From Streptomyces asiaticus (lineage in GTDB: Bacteria; Actinomycetota; Actinomycetes; Streptomycetales; Streptomycetaceae): DNA of 64,000 nucleotides. The stretch lies in NCBI RefSeq assembly GCF_018138715.1, contig NZ_JAGSHX010000006.1, positions 8,556,001 through 8,620,000 on the forward strand. Reading direction: 5' to 3'. Each line of letters starts with the position of its first letter. Position 1 is the first letter of the stretch. A program made the position numbers and the translations under genes. Shown here one piece after another: positions 47,389 to 56,296 of the stretch. Under the pieces are notes generated by a model, which was given only the letters and a program-made list of their open reading frames with translations, did not search any database and was not told where the DNA came from.

Positions 47389-48378
47389 ATGGGCCGCATG
47401 CGCGCCGACCGCCTTCTCTCACTCCTCCTGCTGCTCCAGAACCGGGGCCGGATGACCGCGCCCGAGCTCGCCGCCGAGCTGGAGGTCTCGGTGCGCACCG
47501 TCTACCGCGATGTGGAGGCGCTGAGCGCGTCCGGGGTGCCGGTCTACGCCGACCGGGGCCCGGCCGGGGGCTTTCGGCTGCTCGACGGCTACCGCACCCG
47601 GCTGACCGGGCTCACCGGCGACGAAGCCGACTCGCTCTTCCTCGCCGGGATGCCCGGCCCGGCCGCCGAGCTTGGCCTGGGCGCCGACCTCACCACGGCC
47701 CAGCTCAAGCTGCGGGCGGCGCTCCCGGCCGCGCTGGGGGAGCGGTCCCGGCGGATACAGGAGCGCTTCCACCTCGACGCGCCGGGCTGGTTCCGGGACG
47801 CCGAGCCGGTGCCCCATCTGGCGGCGGCCGCCGAGGCGGTATGGGAGCGGCGCGTCCTGCGGGTGCACTACCGCCGCTGGCGCGGCGAGGTACGACGCGA
47901 GCTGTGCCCGCTGGGCCTCGTCCTCAAGGGCGGCATCTGGTACCTGGTGGCGCGGGTCGAGGACTCCGTGCGCAGCTACCGGGTGTCGCGGATCCTCGAC
48001 GCCGAGGTGCTGGCGGAGGTCTTCGAGCGGCCCGCCGGATTCGACCTCGCCGCCTCCTGGGCGGAGTCGTCCCGCCGGCTGGAGGCCATGCGCTTCCAGG
48101 GCCAGGCCGAGCTCCTGCTCTCCGAGCGCGGGGTGAAGCTGCTCCCGATGCAGTTCGGGGCGGTGGGCGCGGAGGCGGTGGCCGCGGCGGGCCCGCCCGA
48201 GGACGACGGGCGACGGCGTGTCGTCCTCCCCGTGGAGTCGCTGCCGGTCGCGGTCCACGACATGCTGCGGCTGGGCACCGACGCCGAGGTGCTGGGCCCG
48301 CCCGAGCTGCGGTCGGCCGTCGCCCGCGCCGTCGCCGAACTGGCCCACCGCTACGGCGCGCCGGACGACACTCCTTGA
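47389..48378 (+). CDS. WYL-domain HTH transcriptional regulator (YafY-like)
   Basis: A 329-residue protein from ATG 47389 (ATG 47398 also possible). An N-terminal winged helix (RADRLLSLLLLLQNRGRMTA, SVRTVYRDVEALSASGVPVY) is followed by a WYL domain (RVLRVHYRRWRGEVRRELCP, GIWYLVARVEDSVRSYRV) and the WCX C-terminal extension. WYL proteins bind nucleic acid or nucleotide ligands and regulate DNA damage or defence genes. The 39-bp palindrome against the start codon suggests that it autoregulates tightly. Confidence 0.9.
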   Translation: MGRMRADRLLSLLLLLQNRGRMTAPELAAELEVSVRTVYRDVEALSASGVPVYADRGPAGGFRLLDGYRTRLTGLTGDEADSLFLAGMPGPAAELGLGADLTTAQLKLRAALPAALGERSRRIQERFHLDAPGWFRDAEPVPHLAAAAEAVWERRVLRVHYRRWRGEVRRELCPLGLVLKGGIWYLVARVEDSVRSYRVSRILDAEVLAEVFERPAGFDLAASWAESSRRLEAMRFQGQAELLLSERGVKLLPMQFGAVGAEAVAAAGPPEDDGRRRVVLPVESLPVAVHDMLRLGTDAEVLGPPELRSAVARAVAELAHRYGAPDDTP

Positions 48379-48453
48379 GGTCCCGCCGCGCCACGACACG
48401 CCGAGCGGCGCGGGCGGGAACGGCTAGCGTCGTCCGAAAGACGGGAGGCGGCG

Positions 48454-48918
48454 ATGGCGGAAGCGCGGCACCAGGCGCCGGAGGGCGATGCCGTACTGAC
48501 CCGGATCGGGCAGGCGGTCATGCTGCACCGGGGCGGCGACCGGGAGGAGGCGCGCAATCGCCTCGCCGCGCTGTGGCGGGAGATCGAACGGGACGGCGCC
48601 CCCTTCCACCGGTGCGCCCTCGCCCACTATCTGGCCGACACCCAGGACGATCCGCTCGACGAGCTGATCTGGGACCTGCGGGCGCTCGCCGCCGCGGACG
48701 GACTCACCGGGGCCCTGGCGCCACGGGCGTTCCTGCCCTCCCTCCACCTCAACGTGGCCGCGGGCCATCTGAGGCTGGGCCAGGAGGAGGCGGCCCGGGG
48801 CCAGCTGGCGCTGGCGCGCGAGGCCGCCGGCGCGCTCGGCGAGGATCCATACGGCGACGGGGTGCGGGCGGCCATCCTGCGGCTGACCCTGGTCCTGGAG
48901 GGCGCCGTCGAGGACTGA
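48454..48918 (+). CDS. Hypothetical TPR-like protein
   Basis: A 154-residue protein with helix-pair character (TRIGQAVMLHRGGDREEARN, LRLGQEEAARGQLALAREAA) resembling tetratricopeptide repeats, and a conserved HYLADTQDDPLDELIWDLRA block. Homologues of this kind are frequent in Streptomyces; function unknown. Its end overlaps a 30-bp tandem duplication that carries a second copy of the stop region. Confidence 0.75.
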   Translation: MAEARHQAPEGDAVLTRIGQAVMLHRGGDREEARNRLAALWREIERDGAPFHRCALAHYLADTQDDPLDELIWDLRALAAADGLTGALAPRAFLPSLHLNVAAGHLRLGQEEAARGQLALAREAAGALGEDPYGDGVRAAILRLTLVLEGAVED

Positions 48919-48953
48919 AGGTCAGCGGAAGGCGCCGTCGAGGACTGAAGGTC
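48901..48953. repeat. Tandem duplication across a stop codon
   Basis: GGCGCCGTCGAGGACTGAAG followed by GTC occurs at 48901-48923 and again at 48931-48953, period 30 bp. The first copy contains the stop of the preceding gene and the second lies between that gene and the convergent MarR stop. Confidence 0.85.
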
Positions 48954-48956
48954 CGG

Positions 48957-49436
48957 CTATGCCGCCTCCCCCAGCTCCTCCCAGCGGTCGGCGAGCTCCT
49001 TCAGCTTGACGACGAACCGTTCGCGTTCCGCCTCGTCGAAGGACTCCAGGAGGATCTTGTCGAGCCTGCGCGCCCGGTGGTTCGCCTCCTGAAGGGCCTC
49101 TTTGCCCGCGTCGGTCAGGTAGAGCAGTTTGCGACGGCCGTCGGCGGCCGCGGTTTTCCGGGCGAGCAGCCCACGGTTCTCCAGCCGGCGAGCCACATCG
49201 GCCATGGTGGAGGTGTCCAGGGCGACGGCGGCAGCCATGGAACGCTGGTCCTGGCCGGGATGGGCCTCCACTGTCTGCAACACCGCGAACTGGGGGCCGG
49301 TGAGGACTGGGTCCACCTCCCGTGCCCACACGGCGAGATACGCCTGGTAGAGACGGCGGACCTGATAGCCGGGCGCGGCCGTCAGGGCAGTGGGGGCCTC
49401 CGGCCCGGTTGGGGCGGGCGGGGTGGGATCGGTCAT
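48957..49436 (-). CDS. MarR family transcriptional regulator of the nic-type operon
   Basis: A 159-residue MarR protein from ATG 49436: GYQVRRLYQAYLAVWAREVD, the winged helix MAAAVALDTSTMADVARRLE and the wing GLLARKTAAADGRRK. It is the last gene of an 11-gene minus-strand operon, 9 bp after the maleate isomerase stop, and is the obvious local regulator of the pathway. MarR-type repressors (PicR, NicR) control picolinate and nicotinate clusters elsewhere; ligand here would be a pathway intermediate. Confidence 0.88.
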   Translation of the reverse strand: MTDPTPPAPTGPEAPTALTAAPGYQVRRLYQAYLAVWAREVDPVLTGPQFAVLQTVEAHPGQDQRSMAAAVALDTSTMADVARRLENRGLLARKTAAADGRRKLLYLTDAGKEALQEANHRARRLDKILLESFDEAERERFVVKLKELADRWEELGEAA

Positions 49437-49445
49437 AGAACCTAC

Positions 49446-50264
49446 TTAAGCACGCACGGTTGACGCCGAGGGACATCGGGGGCGGACGCCGGCGCCGCTC
49501 CCGGCAGGGCCGGAGACCCGGCCGCCGAGCAGGCTCCCGGCGCCGGGCACGACGGGCGGCAGCCCGAGCTCCGTCAGAATGCGGAACGCGGTGGAGGTGG
49601 CCGCCGACAGTACGGGCAGCCCCGCCTCGTCCTCGACGGGCTGGATCGACGCCAGCGACGGCATCTGCACACAGGCCGACAGCACCAGCGCGTCGGCCCT
49701 GCCCAGGTTCAGGCGGCGCCAGTGGTCACGTAGATCGGCGGGGTCCAGACGGGCCACCGCCAGGTTGTCCGGAACTTCGAGGCTGAGCGCGTCGACGACC
49801 TCGATCCCGGCGTCCTCGATGTAGTCGGCCACCTTGGCGGTGAGCTCCTTCATATACGGCGTGATGATCGCGACTCGGCGGGCGCCGAGCGCCTCGACGC
49901 CGCTGAGCAGGGCGCCGGCGCTGGAGACCACGGGCGCCAGGGAGCCCTCGGACCGCAGTGCGGAGGTGATGTCGGCCTCCGCCACACAGTGGTGGCCCGG
50001 CCCCTGCGCCATGATGGCGACCAGGCAGGCGGTGGCGACGACGTCGGGCCGCGCGTCGGCCAGTTCGAGGGCGGCCCGCTCGGTCTGCGCGTTCATATTG
50101 CGCAGCTCGTCGGGGGTGACGTGCTTCATCCGCATCCGGCTGGTGTGGAAGACGAAGCGGTCGTCGGGCGCGATGGACGCCCGCGCGTCGAGCATCCGGG
50201 GGAGTTCGGTCTCCATCGTCAGGTTGGAGCTGGGCACGATCAGCCCGATGTGATGGTCTGCCAT
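49446..50264 (-). CDS. nicE: Maleate cis-trans isomerase (Asp/Glu racemase fold)
   Basis: ATG 50264 chosen with GGAGG nine bases upstream. The 272-residue enzyme has the two active-site cysteines of maleate isomerase: Cys80 in ATACLVAIM and Cys198 in LSACVQMPSL, matching Cys76/Cys194 of known enzymes. It converts maleate to fumarate, the last step of the nicotinate route. Arylmalonate decarboxylase-like enzymes share the fold but differ at these positions. Its place after the deformylase and amidohydrolase genes makes the assignment strong. Confidence 0.9.
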   Translation of the reverse strand: MADHHIGLIVPSSNLTMETELPRMLDARASIAPDDRFVFHTSRMRMKHVTPDELRNMNAQTERAALELADARPDVVATACLVAIMAQGPGHHCVAEADITSALRSEGSLAPVVSSAGALLSGVEALGARRVAIITPYMKELTAKVADYIEDAGIEVVDALSLEVPDNLAVARLDPADLRDHWRRLNLGRADALVLSACVQMPSLASIQPVEDEAGLPVLSAATSTAFRILTELGLPPVVPGAGSLLGGRVSGPAGSGAGVRPRCPSASTVRA

Positions 50265-50300
50265 GGGGTTGGTCCTCCGAAAGGGGGCGGCGGGCACCGG

Positions 50301-51152
50301 TCAGGCGGCCGGGGAGAGAACGGTCCGGAGCGCGTCGCGGAGCGCCGCGGTGGCGATCGCCGGGGCGTCCCAGAAGATCATGTGGCCGGCGCCGGGGATC
50401 TTGTGCAGCGGTGCGGTCGGATTGCTCTCGGCGGCCTCCCGCGCTCCTTCCGCCGTCACGACGGGGCTGTCGGCCCCGTAGAGCAGGTGGGCCGGTCCGG
50501 GCACCCGGGGCCACCAGTCGAAGAAGTCCTCGTACTCGAAGCCGTGGTGCGTGGCCACGATGGCCTCCTCGGCGCAACTGGACAGCCAGCGGGCCCGCAG
50601 TTCCTGTTCGCGCCGCGGCCAGGTGGGCCAGGAGGCGGCCACCTCGTCGGCGTCCGTACCGCGCCTGGCTTCGGAGAGTTGCCGCAGGAACACCTCCCGG
50701 GTGGTGGGGTAGGGGCCGCGATCCGGGCCGCTCAGCGGCGGATCGGCCAGCACGGTGCCGCGCAGGGGCACCTTGGCGCGCACCGCGACGGCCGCCGCGA
50801 TCCGCGCGCCCATCGAGTGGCCGAGGAGCAGCGGACGGTCGAGGCCGAGCTGGGTGATGAGGGCTTCGGTGTCCTCGGCGTACTCCGCCAGCCCGTAGCC
50901 GTCGCCCTCGTCCGAAAGTCCCCGGCCGCGTACGTCCAGCACCACCGGCCTGACCAGGTCGGTCAGTTCGCGTGCCACGAAGTCCATGGTGACCGCGGGA
51001 CTGGTGATACCGGGCAGGACGACCAGCGGCGGCAGGTCGCCGCCGTAGTCGAGGGCGTGCAGCCGTACCTCTCCGGAGCGCGCCCACCGGCTCGTGGCCG
51101 GCACATCGGCCAGATCGGCGAGCGCGCTCTGCTGGACCGAACGCCGTGTCAT
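50301..51152 (-). CDS. nicD: N-formylmaleamate deformylase-like alpha/beta hydrolase
   Basis: A 283-residue alpha/beta hydrolase with nucleophile Ser113 in LLGHSMGARIA, the oxyanion region VVLPGITS, VLDVRGRGLSDEG and catalytic His in PGAGHMIFWD. NicD removes formate from N-formylmaleamate to give maleamate. Many hydrolases look alike, so the position between maleamate amidohydrolase (4-bp ATGA overlap) and maleate isomerase carries most of the weight. Confidence 0.82.
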   Translation of the reverse strand: MTRRSVQQSALADLADVPATSRWARSGEVRLHALDYGGDLPPLVVLPGITSPAVTMDFVARELTDLVRPVVLDVRGRGLSDEGDGYGLAEYAEDTEALITQLGLDRPLLLGHSMGARIAAAVAVRAKVPLRGTVLADPPLSGPDRGPYPTTREVFLRQLSEARRGTDADEVAASWPTWPRREQELRARWLSSCAEEAIVATHHGFEYEDFFDWWPRVPGPAHLLYGADSPVVTAEGAREAAESNPTAPLHKIPGAGHMIFWDAPAIATAALRDALRTVLSPAA

Positions 51153-51856
51153 GTGCTGTCTCCTCGTCGGTGGGAACGCCGGGCCGCGTCAGGAGCCGCC
51201 GGGGCGGGAACGGAGCCGATGTAGCCGACGGCGTCCTCGAGGGTGACGACGTCGCCGTACTTGGCCTGGATGTCGAAGAGCGCCGCCTCCGCCGGGCCCT
51301 CGGCCCGGTCGCCCACGCAGGCACGGGGCACCAGCACCGGGAAGCCCGACTGGACGGCGTCGACCACGGTGGCCCGCACACAGCCGCTCGTGGTGGCGCC
51401 GCACACCACGACGGTGTCGCGGCCGAGACCGGTCAGGGTGGCGGCGAGACTCGTGCCGAAGAAGGCCGAGGCCCCCTTCTTCACCACCAGTTGATCGTGT
51501 CCCGGCCGCATGGGCAGCCGCGGGTCGATGGCCACGGCATCACTGCCCTCGACCAGGGCGCGCAGACCGGGGGCCTTGCGCAGCCAGGCGACCGCGTCAC
51601 CGGACGCCTCGGCCTCGGTGTATGCGATCGCGGTGAAGATCACTGGCACCTCCACCGGCCGGGCCGCCTCGATCAGGCGCGTGGTGGCGGCCACGACCTC
51701 GGAGAGGTCGGCACCCGAGGGGTACGAGTCCTCGGTGAAACCCCGGGTCAGGTCCACCACGACGATCGCCGGACGGCTGCCGCGCCGCACTTCGGCGCCG
51801 AAGCCGGCCCGCCGGTAGGTGCGGTTGGTGGTGACGCCGTACAGTCCGCCGCTCAT
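51149..51856 (-). CDS. nicF: Maleamate amidohydrolase (isochorismatase superfamily)
   Basis: A 235-residue cysteine hydrolase with a full catalytic triad: Asp35 (VVVDLTRGF), Lys127 (VVKKGASAFFG) and Cys159 (GATTSGCVRATVVDA). NicF converts maleamate to maleate and ammonia. Start overlaps the CoxG stop (ATGA) and stop overlaps the NicD start, so translation is coupled on both sides. In contrast with the triad-less relative at 23731-24435, this one is active by motif. Confidence 0.87.
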   Translation of the reverse strand: MSGGLYGVTTNRTYRRAGFGAEVRRGSRPAIVVVDLTRGFTEDSYPSGADLSEVVAATTRLIEAARPVEVPVIFTAIAYTEAEASGDAVAWLRKAPGLRALVEGSDAVAIDPRLPMRPGHDQLVVKKGASAFFGTSLAATLTGLGRDTVVVCGATTSGCVRATVVDAVQSGFPVLVPRACVGDRAEGPAEAALFDIQAKYGDVVTLEDAVGYIGSVPAPAAPDAARRSHRRGDST

Positions 51857-52494
51857 CGGCGCCTCCCCAGCAGCCAGCCCGGCACGAACCCGAGCAGGAA
51901 CGCGCCCGCGACCGGGCCGTACTTCTTCAGCAGCGGGCCCGCGATCAGCACCATTCCGTTGAGCTCACCGGGCGCTTCGGCGGGTGTGCCGGCCGCGGGA
52001 GCGGACGCGGCGGGCACCGCGCCGGAGACGGGGGACGCCTCCGCGCCGTCCTGCCGCAGGAGCAGGCCGCCGAGGTTCTGGGCGAACTGCTGGAGGATCC
52101 TGTCGGACACCGCCCCGATGGCTCCCTTGCCGAACTGGGCGATCTTGCCCCGGATCACCAGGTCGGTGGAGAGGTTCAGCTGGGCGCCGCCCTCGGCCGG
52201 GACGACCTCCAGGGAGACCTCGGCCTCGGCGTCGCCGCTGCCGTGGGTGTCGGCGCCGCTGGCGTGGACACGCAGCCTCCGCTTTTCCGCGTCGACCTCC
52301 AGGAAGCGCACGGTGCCGGCGTAGGCGGCCGTGATCGGGCCCACCTTGATCTTGACCGTGCCGCGCCAGGCATCGCCGTCACGGCCTTCGAGAGCGGCGC
52401 CGGGCATACAGGACGCCACTCTTTGGACGTCTTCGAGCAGCGCGAACACCGCGTCGGGCGCGGCCTGGACGGAGACGGTGTTGATCAGTTGCAT
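51853..52494 (-). CDS. CoxG-type SRPBCC protein
   Basis: ATG 52494 with GAGGAGG upstream. The 213-residue protein has a SRPBCC domain (MQLINTVSVQAAPDAVFALLEDVQRVASCMPGA in part; VKIKVGPITAAYAGTV) of the CoxG / carbon monoxide dehydrogenase subunit G family, then an Ala/Pro linker and a C-terminal hydrophobic segment (GPVAGAFLLGFVPGWLLGRR) ending in basic residues, suggesting membrane anchoring. CoxG anchors or matures Mo hydroxylases at the membrane. Sits between the iron-sulfur subunit gene and the amidohydrolase gene. Confidence 0.88.
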   Translation of the reverse strand: MQLINTVSVQAAPDAVFALLEDVQRVASCMPGAALEGRDGDAWRGTVKIKVGPITAAYAGTVRFLEVDAEKRRLRVHASGADTHGSGDAEAEVSLEVVPAEGGAQLNLSTDLVIRGKIAQFGKGAIGAVSDRILQQFAQNLGGLLLRQDGAEASPVSGAVPAASAPAAGTPAEAPGELNGMVLIAGPLLKKYGPVAGAFLLGFVPGWLLGRRR

Positions 52495-53024
52495 GATTCC
52501 TCCTCGGCGCCCATGGCCCGCTGGGAGCGCCGGGCGGTCGCGCAGGCGTCGATCGCCTCGACGATGGTCTGGTAGCCGGTGCACCGGCACAGGTTCGCGG
52601 CGACGACCTCCCGGATGTCCTCCTTGGTCGCCTCCGGCCGCTCCGCGAGGAAGCCCTGGGCCAGCATCAGGAAGCCGGGGGTGCAGAAGCCGCACTGTAG
52701 GCCGTGGTGGGCGGTGAAGGCCCGCTGGAGATCGCTGAGCTCGCCGGTGCCGGGGTCGGCGAGGGATTCGACGGTGGTGATCCGCGCACCCTCCGCCTGG
52801 GCGGCGAACATCAGACAGGCCCGGACCGGGAGCCCGTCGACGAGCACGGTGCAGGCTCCGCAGATCCCGTGCTCGCAGCCGACGTGGGTGCCGGTCAGCC
52901 GCAGATCGTGGCGGAGCACATCCACCAGGGTGCGGCGCGGTGCCGTGATCACCTCGTAGGACGTGCCGTTGACGTCGAGCGTGATGAGCTGGACGTCGTC
53001 GCCCAGGCCGGTGGTGTCGTTCAT
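52485..53024 (-). CDS. Mo hydroxylase small subunit, (2Fe-2S)2 protein
   Basis: ATG 53024 overlaps the large-subunit stop (ATGA). The 179-residue protein has a plant-type 2Fe-2S cluster (CEHGICGACTVLVDGLPVRAC) and a second four-helix cluster (CGFCTPGFLMLAQG ... NLCRCTGYQTIVEAI), the standard CoxS/XdhS layout. It passes electrons from the molybdenum centre to the FAD subunit. Overlaps CoxG by 10 bp. Confidence 0.93.
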   Translation of the reverse strand: MNDTTGLGDDVQLITLDVNGTSYEVITAPRRTLVDVLRHDLRLTGTHVGCEHGICGACTVLVDGLPVRACLMFAAQAEGARITTVESLADPGTGELSDLQRAFTAHHGLQCGFCTPGFLMLAQGFLAERPEATKEDIREVVAANLCRCTGYQTIVEAIDACATARRSQRAMGAEEESCN

Positions 53025-55393
53025 GGTGTCTGCTCCGGGGTGCGGGGGGTCAGTGCACGGTGGACCGTCTCCGGTGTGATGGGCGTGTTGTCCAGCTCGA
53101 CGCCGGTGGGCCGCAGCGCGTCGTTGACGGCGTTGAGTACGGCGGCGGGGGCCCCGATGGTGCCGCCCTCGCCGGCGCCCTTGGCGCCCGTCGCGGTGAA
53201 GGCGCACGGGGTCTCCAGATGGTGGATCACCACCTCCGGGATCTCCTGGGCGGTGGGCACCTTGTAGTCCATGAAGCTGGTGGCCGACGGCTCGCCCTGG
53301 GCGTCGTAGGTGATCTGCTCGAAGAGCGCCCCCGAGATGCCCTGGGCGATGCCGCCCCGGCACTGCCCCTCCACCACCTGCGGATTGACGGCGACACCGC
53401 AGTCCTCGACGCAGAAGTAGGCGAGGATTTCCACCTGCCCGGTGCCCTCGTGCAGTTCCACCACCACCCCGTGGGTGGCATTGGAGAAGGTGCCGTCGTT
53501 GTGGACGTCGAAGACGGCGGTGGCGGTGAGGCCCGGGTCGATGTCCTTGGGCAGCAGATGCGATGTGAGATAGGCGGTGTCGGCCAGGCGCTCGTAGCTG
53601 AGTGCGACATCCGGGTCGTCACGCCGGCGGACCCGGCCCCGGTCCAGTTCGGTGTCCTCCGGGGGGATGCCCCACTCGGCGGCGGCGATGGCGCGGAGCT
53701 TGTCGCCGAGCTTGGCCGCCGCCAGTCGTACGGCACTGCCGCCGACCGCGATCGAGCGGCTGGCGAAGGTGCCCCAGCCGTAGGTGATGCGGTCGGTGTC
53801 GCCCTGGTGGAGTTTGACCTTGGCGATGTCGAGGTGGAGCGTGTCGGCGACGATCTGCGCCATGGTCGTCTCATGGCTCTGCCCGTGGCTGATGGTGCCG
53901 GTGGTGGCGGTGACCGCGCCGCTGGTGTCCATGCGGACCTCGGCGAGGTCGAACCCGGGCACGACCTCCATCTTGCGCTGGGCGAAGGCGGCGGAGCCGT
54001 AGCCGGTGCGCTCGCTGAAGCAGCTGTAGCCGATCCCGATGTGCCTCCCCTCGGCCGTGGCCGCCGCCTGCCGGTCGTACCAGCCCGCCTCGCGCAGGGC
54101 CCGCTCGCACAGGTCGAGCGATTCCAGATAGGAGCCGGGGTCGTAGGTGATGTTGTTGACGCCGGTGTACGGGAAGTCGGTGATGACGTTGCGGCGCCGG
54201 ATCTCCACCGGGTCCAGGCGCAGTTCGCGGGCGGCGCGCTCCATGAGCCGCTCCATGGCCATGACGTACTGCGGGCGGCTCACACCCCGGTAGGGGGCGG
54301 TGGGCGCCTTGTTGGTGGTGATCGCCCGGCCGCGCACCCGGTAGGCCGGGACCTTGTAGACGCCGGGCATCTCGGCGGAGGCCATCAGCGGCTCGATACC
54401 GGCGGTGAACGGATAGCAGGAGTAGGCACCCATGTCGCACACCACGTCCGCGTCGAGACCGAGGATCCGGCCGTCGGCGTCGAAGGCGGCGCGTGCGGTG
54501 TAGTGCTGTTCCCGGGCGAGGAACGAGGCGGACAGGGCGTCCTTGCGGTCCTCGATCCACTTGACGGGCCGGCCGAGCCGCAGTGCGGCCGCCGCGGCGG
54601 CGATCTCCTCGCGGCCGACCACGCACTTGAGGCCGAAGCCGCCACCCATGTCCGGGACGATCACGCGCACCGCGCGCTCGTCCAGCCGCAGGCAGCGGGA
54701 GGCCACGGTCCGCACCTGGTGCGGGGTCTGGGTGCAGGCGTGCAGGACGAGCTGCTCCTCCCGGGCGTCCCACTGCGCCACCGCGCCACGCGTCTCCAGC
54801 GGCAGGGCGTTCTGGCGGCCGGTTCGCACATCGACGTGGACCACGCAGGGAGCCTGGTCGAAGATCTCGTCGATGCCCTCGGTGGCGAACAGGCCGACGT
54901 CGACCAGGGTGTTCCCGGCGGCCTCCGCGTGCACCCGCGGAGCGTCGGGGGCGAGGGCCTGTTCCTCACAGGTGATGGGCGGCAGGGGCGCGTACGTCAC
55001 CTTGGCGGCCTCCAGGCCGTCCTCGGCGAGGTAGGGGTCGCGGGCGACGACCACGGCGACGGGCTCGCCGACGTACCGGACCCGGTCGCGGGCGAGGACG
55101 GGCATGGCGGTCGGCACGAACTCCGAGAGCGGGCGGCCGAGTTGCGCGGTGATATCGCCCAGCTCCAGGTCGGCTGCGGTGAACGCGGCGACGACGCCCG
55201 GGACCTGACGCACCCGGGTCAGATCGATCTCGGTGATCGTCCCATGGGCGACCGTGCTGCGGACGAACTGCGCGTGCAGCATGCCGGGCAGCTCGATGTC
55301 GTCGACGAAACGGCCACGTCCGGACAGCAGCCGGGGGTCCTCGCGGCGCGCCACCGACCTGCCGACCAGCCGGTCGTCCTTGGCGGAGGTCAT
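53021..55393 (-). CDS. Molybdopterin-binding large subunit of an N-heterocycle hydroxylase
   Basis: A 790-residue xanthine-dehydrogenase-family large subunit beginning GRSVARREDPRLLSGRGRF. Mo-cofactor segments include IVPDMGGGFGLKCVVGREEI and the catalytic Glu block GAKGAGEGGTIGAPAAVLNA near the C-terminus. Together with the small and FAD subunits it should hydroxylate a ring carbon next to nitrogen, for example nicotinate at C6. It is transcribed after the FAD subunit (4-bp overlap). Not CO dehydrogenase by context: the characteristic CoxL Cys-loop is not evident here and the operon is catabolic. Confidence 0.88.
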   Translation of the reverse strand: MTSAKDDRLVGRSVARREDPRLLSGRGRFVDDIELPGMLHAQFVRSTVAHGTITEIDLTRVRQVPGVVAAFTAADLELGDITAQLGRPLSEFVPTAMPVLARDRVRYVGEPVAVVVARDPYLAEDGLEAAKVTYAPLPPITCEEQALAPDAPRVHAEAAGNTLVDVGLFATEGIDEIFDQAPCVVHVDVRTGRQNALPLETRGAVAQWDAREEQLVLHACTQTPHQVRTVASRCLRLDERAVRVIVPDMGGGFGLKCVVGREEIAAAAAALRLGRPVKWIEDRKDALSASFLAREQHYTARAAFDADGRILGLDADVVCDMGAYSCYPFTAGIEPLMASAEMPGVYKVPAYRVRGRAITTNKAPTAPYRGVSRPQYVMAMERLMERAARELRLDPVEIRRRNVITDFPYTGVNNITYDPGSYLESLDLCERALREAGWYDRQAAATAEGRHIGIGYSCFSERTGYGSAAFAQRKMEVVPGFDLAEVRMDTSGAVTATTGTISHGQSHETTMAQIVADTLHLDIAKVKLHQGDTDRITYGWGTFASRSIAVGGSAVRLAAAKLGDKLRAIAAAEWGIPPEDTELDRGRVRRRDDPDVALSYERLADTAYLTSHLLPKDIDPGLTATAVFDVHNDGTFSNATHGVVVELHEGTGQVEILAYFCVEDCGVAVNPQVVEGQCRGGIAQGISGALFEQITYDAQGEPSATSFMDYKVPTAQEIPEVVIHHLETPCAFTATGAKGAGEGGTIGAPAAVLNAVNDALRPTGVELDNTPITPETVHRALTPRTPEQTP

Positions 55394-56238
55394 CGTGACA
55401 TCGCCTCCTCACAGGCTCGCTCGATCAGATTGCGGATGAGGTGCTTGCGGTAGTCGCCGGTGCCGTTTGCGTCACTCGGTGGATCCACGGCGGAGGCCGC
55501 CGCCTCCGCGCAGTCCCGGAACGAGCCGCCGGCCGCCAGCACGGCCTCCGCCTCGGGCACCCGTACCGGCATCGCGGCGACACCGCCCAGCGCCACCCGG
55601 CCGCCGAGGACGTCCTCGCCCTCGGTGGCCAGATCGACCGCGGCGGAGACGATGGCGAAGTCCCCGCGACGCTCGGCGAACTCGGTGAGCGCCGCGTGCG
55701 GCGCGGGGCTGGGGAAGACGATCTCCACGAGGATCTCGTCGGGCTCCAGGGCGGTGGTGTAGTAACCGAAGAAGAACTCACCGGCCGGGATGCGCCGCCG
55801 CCCGCGCGGGCCGTGGGCGACGAACTCGGCGTCGAGCAGTACGGCCAGCAGACACCACTCGGCGGTCGAATCGGCGTGCGCGATACTGCCGCCCACGGTG
55901 CCGCGGGTCCGGATCGGCAGATGGCCGATCCACCGCATGGCCTCGCGGATGACCTCGAAACCCGCCCCGAGCCGGTCCGCGGACGCGGTCTCCACCGTGT
56001 GATGGGTGGTGAGCGCCCCAATGTGCAGCCCGCCGTCGGCCCCGACTCCGAGATGGTCGAGTTCGCGCAGGCCGGCGATGTCGACCAGATGCCCCGGGCG
56101 GGCCAGCCGGAAGTTCATCATCGCGACCAGGCTCTGGCCGCCGGCGATGACCTTGGCCTCGTCGGACAGTTCGGCCAGGAGTGCCGTGGCGCCCTCGACA
56201 TCGCGCGCCCGGTGGTACTGGAAGGGAGCGGGCTTCAT
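55390..56238 (-). CDS. Mo hydroxylase FAD-binding medium subunit
   Basis: A 282-residue protein with FAD-binding AGGQSLVAMMNFRLARP and RGTVGGSIAHADSTAEW, the CoxM/XdhM pattern. It transfers electrons from the Fe-S clusters to an acceptor. Its presence differs from Pseudomonas NicAB, in which a cytochrome-bearing subunit replaces FAD. Overlaps the large subunit start by four bases. Confidence 0.92.
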   Translation of the reverse strand: MKPAPFQYHRARDVEGATALLAELSDEAKVIAGGQSLVAMMNFRLARPGHLVDIAGLRELDHLGVGADGGLHIGALTTHHTVETASADRLGAGFEVIREAMRWIGHLPIRTRGTVGGSIAHADSTAEWCLLAVLLDAEFVAHGPRGRRRIPAGEFFFGYYTTALEPDEILVEIVFPSPAPHAALTEFAERRGDFAIVSAAVDLATEGEDVLGGRVALGGVAAMPVRVPEAEAVLAAGGSFRDCAEAAASAVDPPSDANGTGDYRKHLIRNLIERACEEAMSR

Positions 56239-56296
56239 GTTTCTCCTGTCGTTTTCGAAGGCCGCCCCGGACAGTCCGGTCGGGGCGGCCTGCGCT

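Noticed and set aside
53060..55453. 797-codon plus-strand frame across the Mo large subunit
   Set aside because: Antisense shadow of the xanthine-dehydrogenase-family gene.
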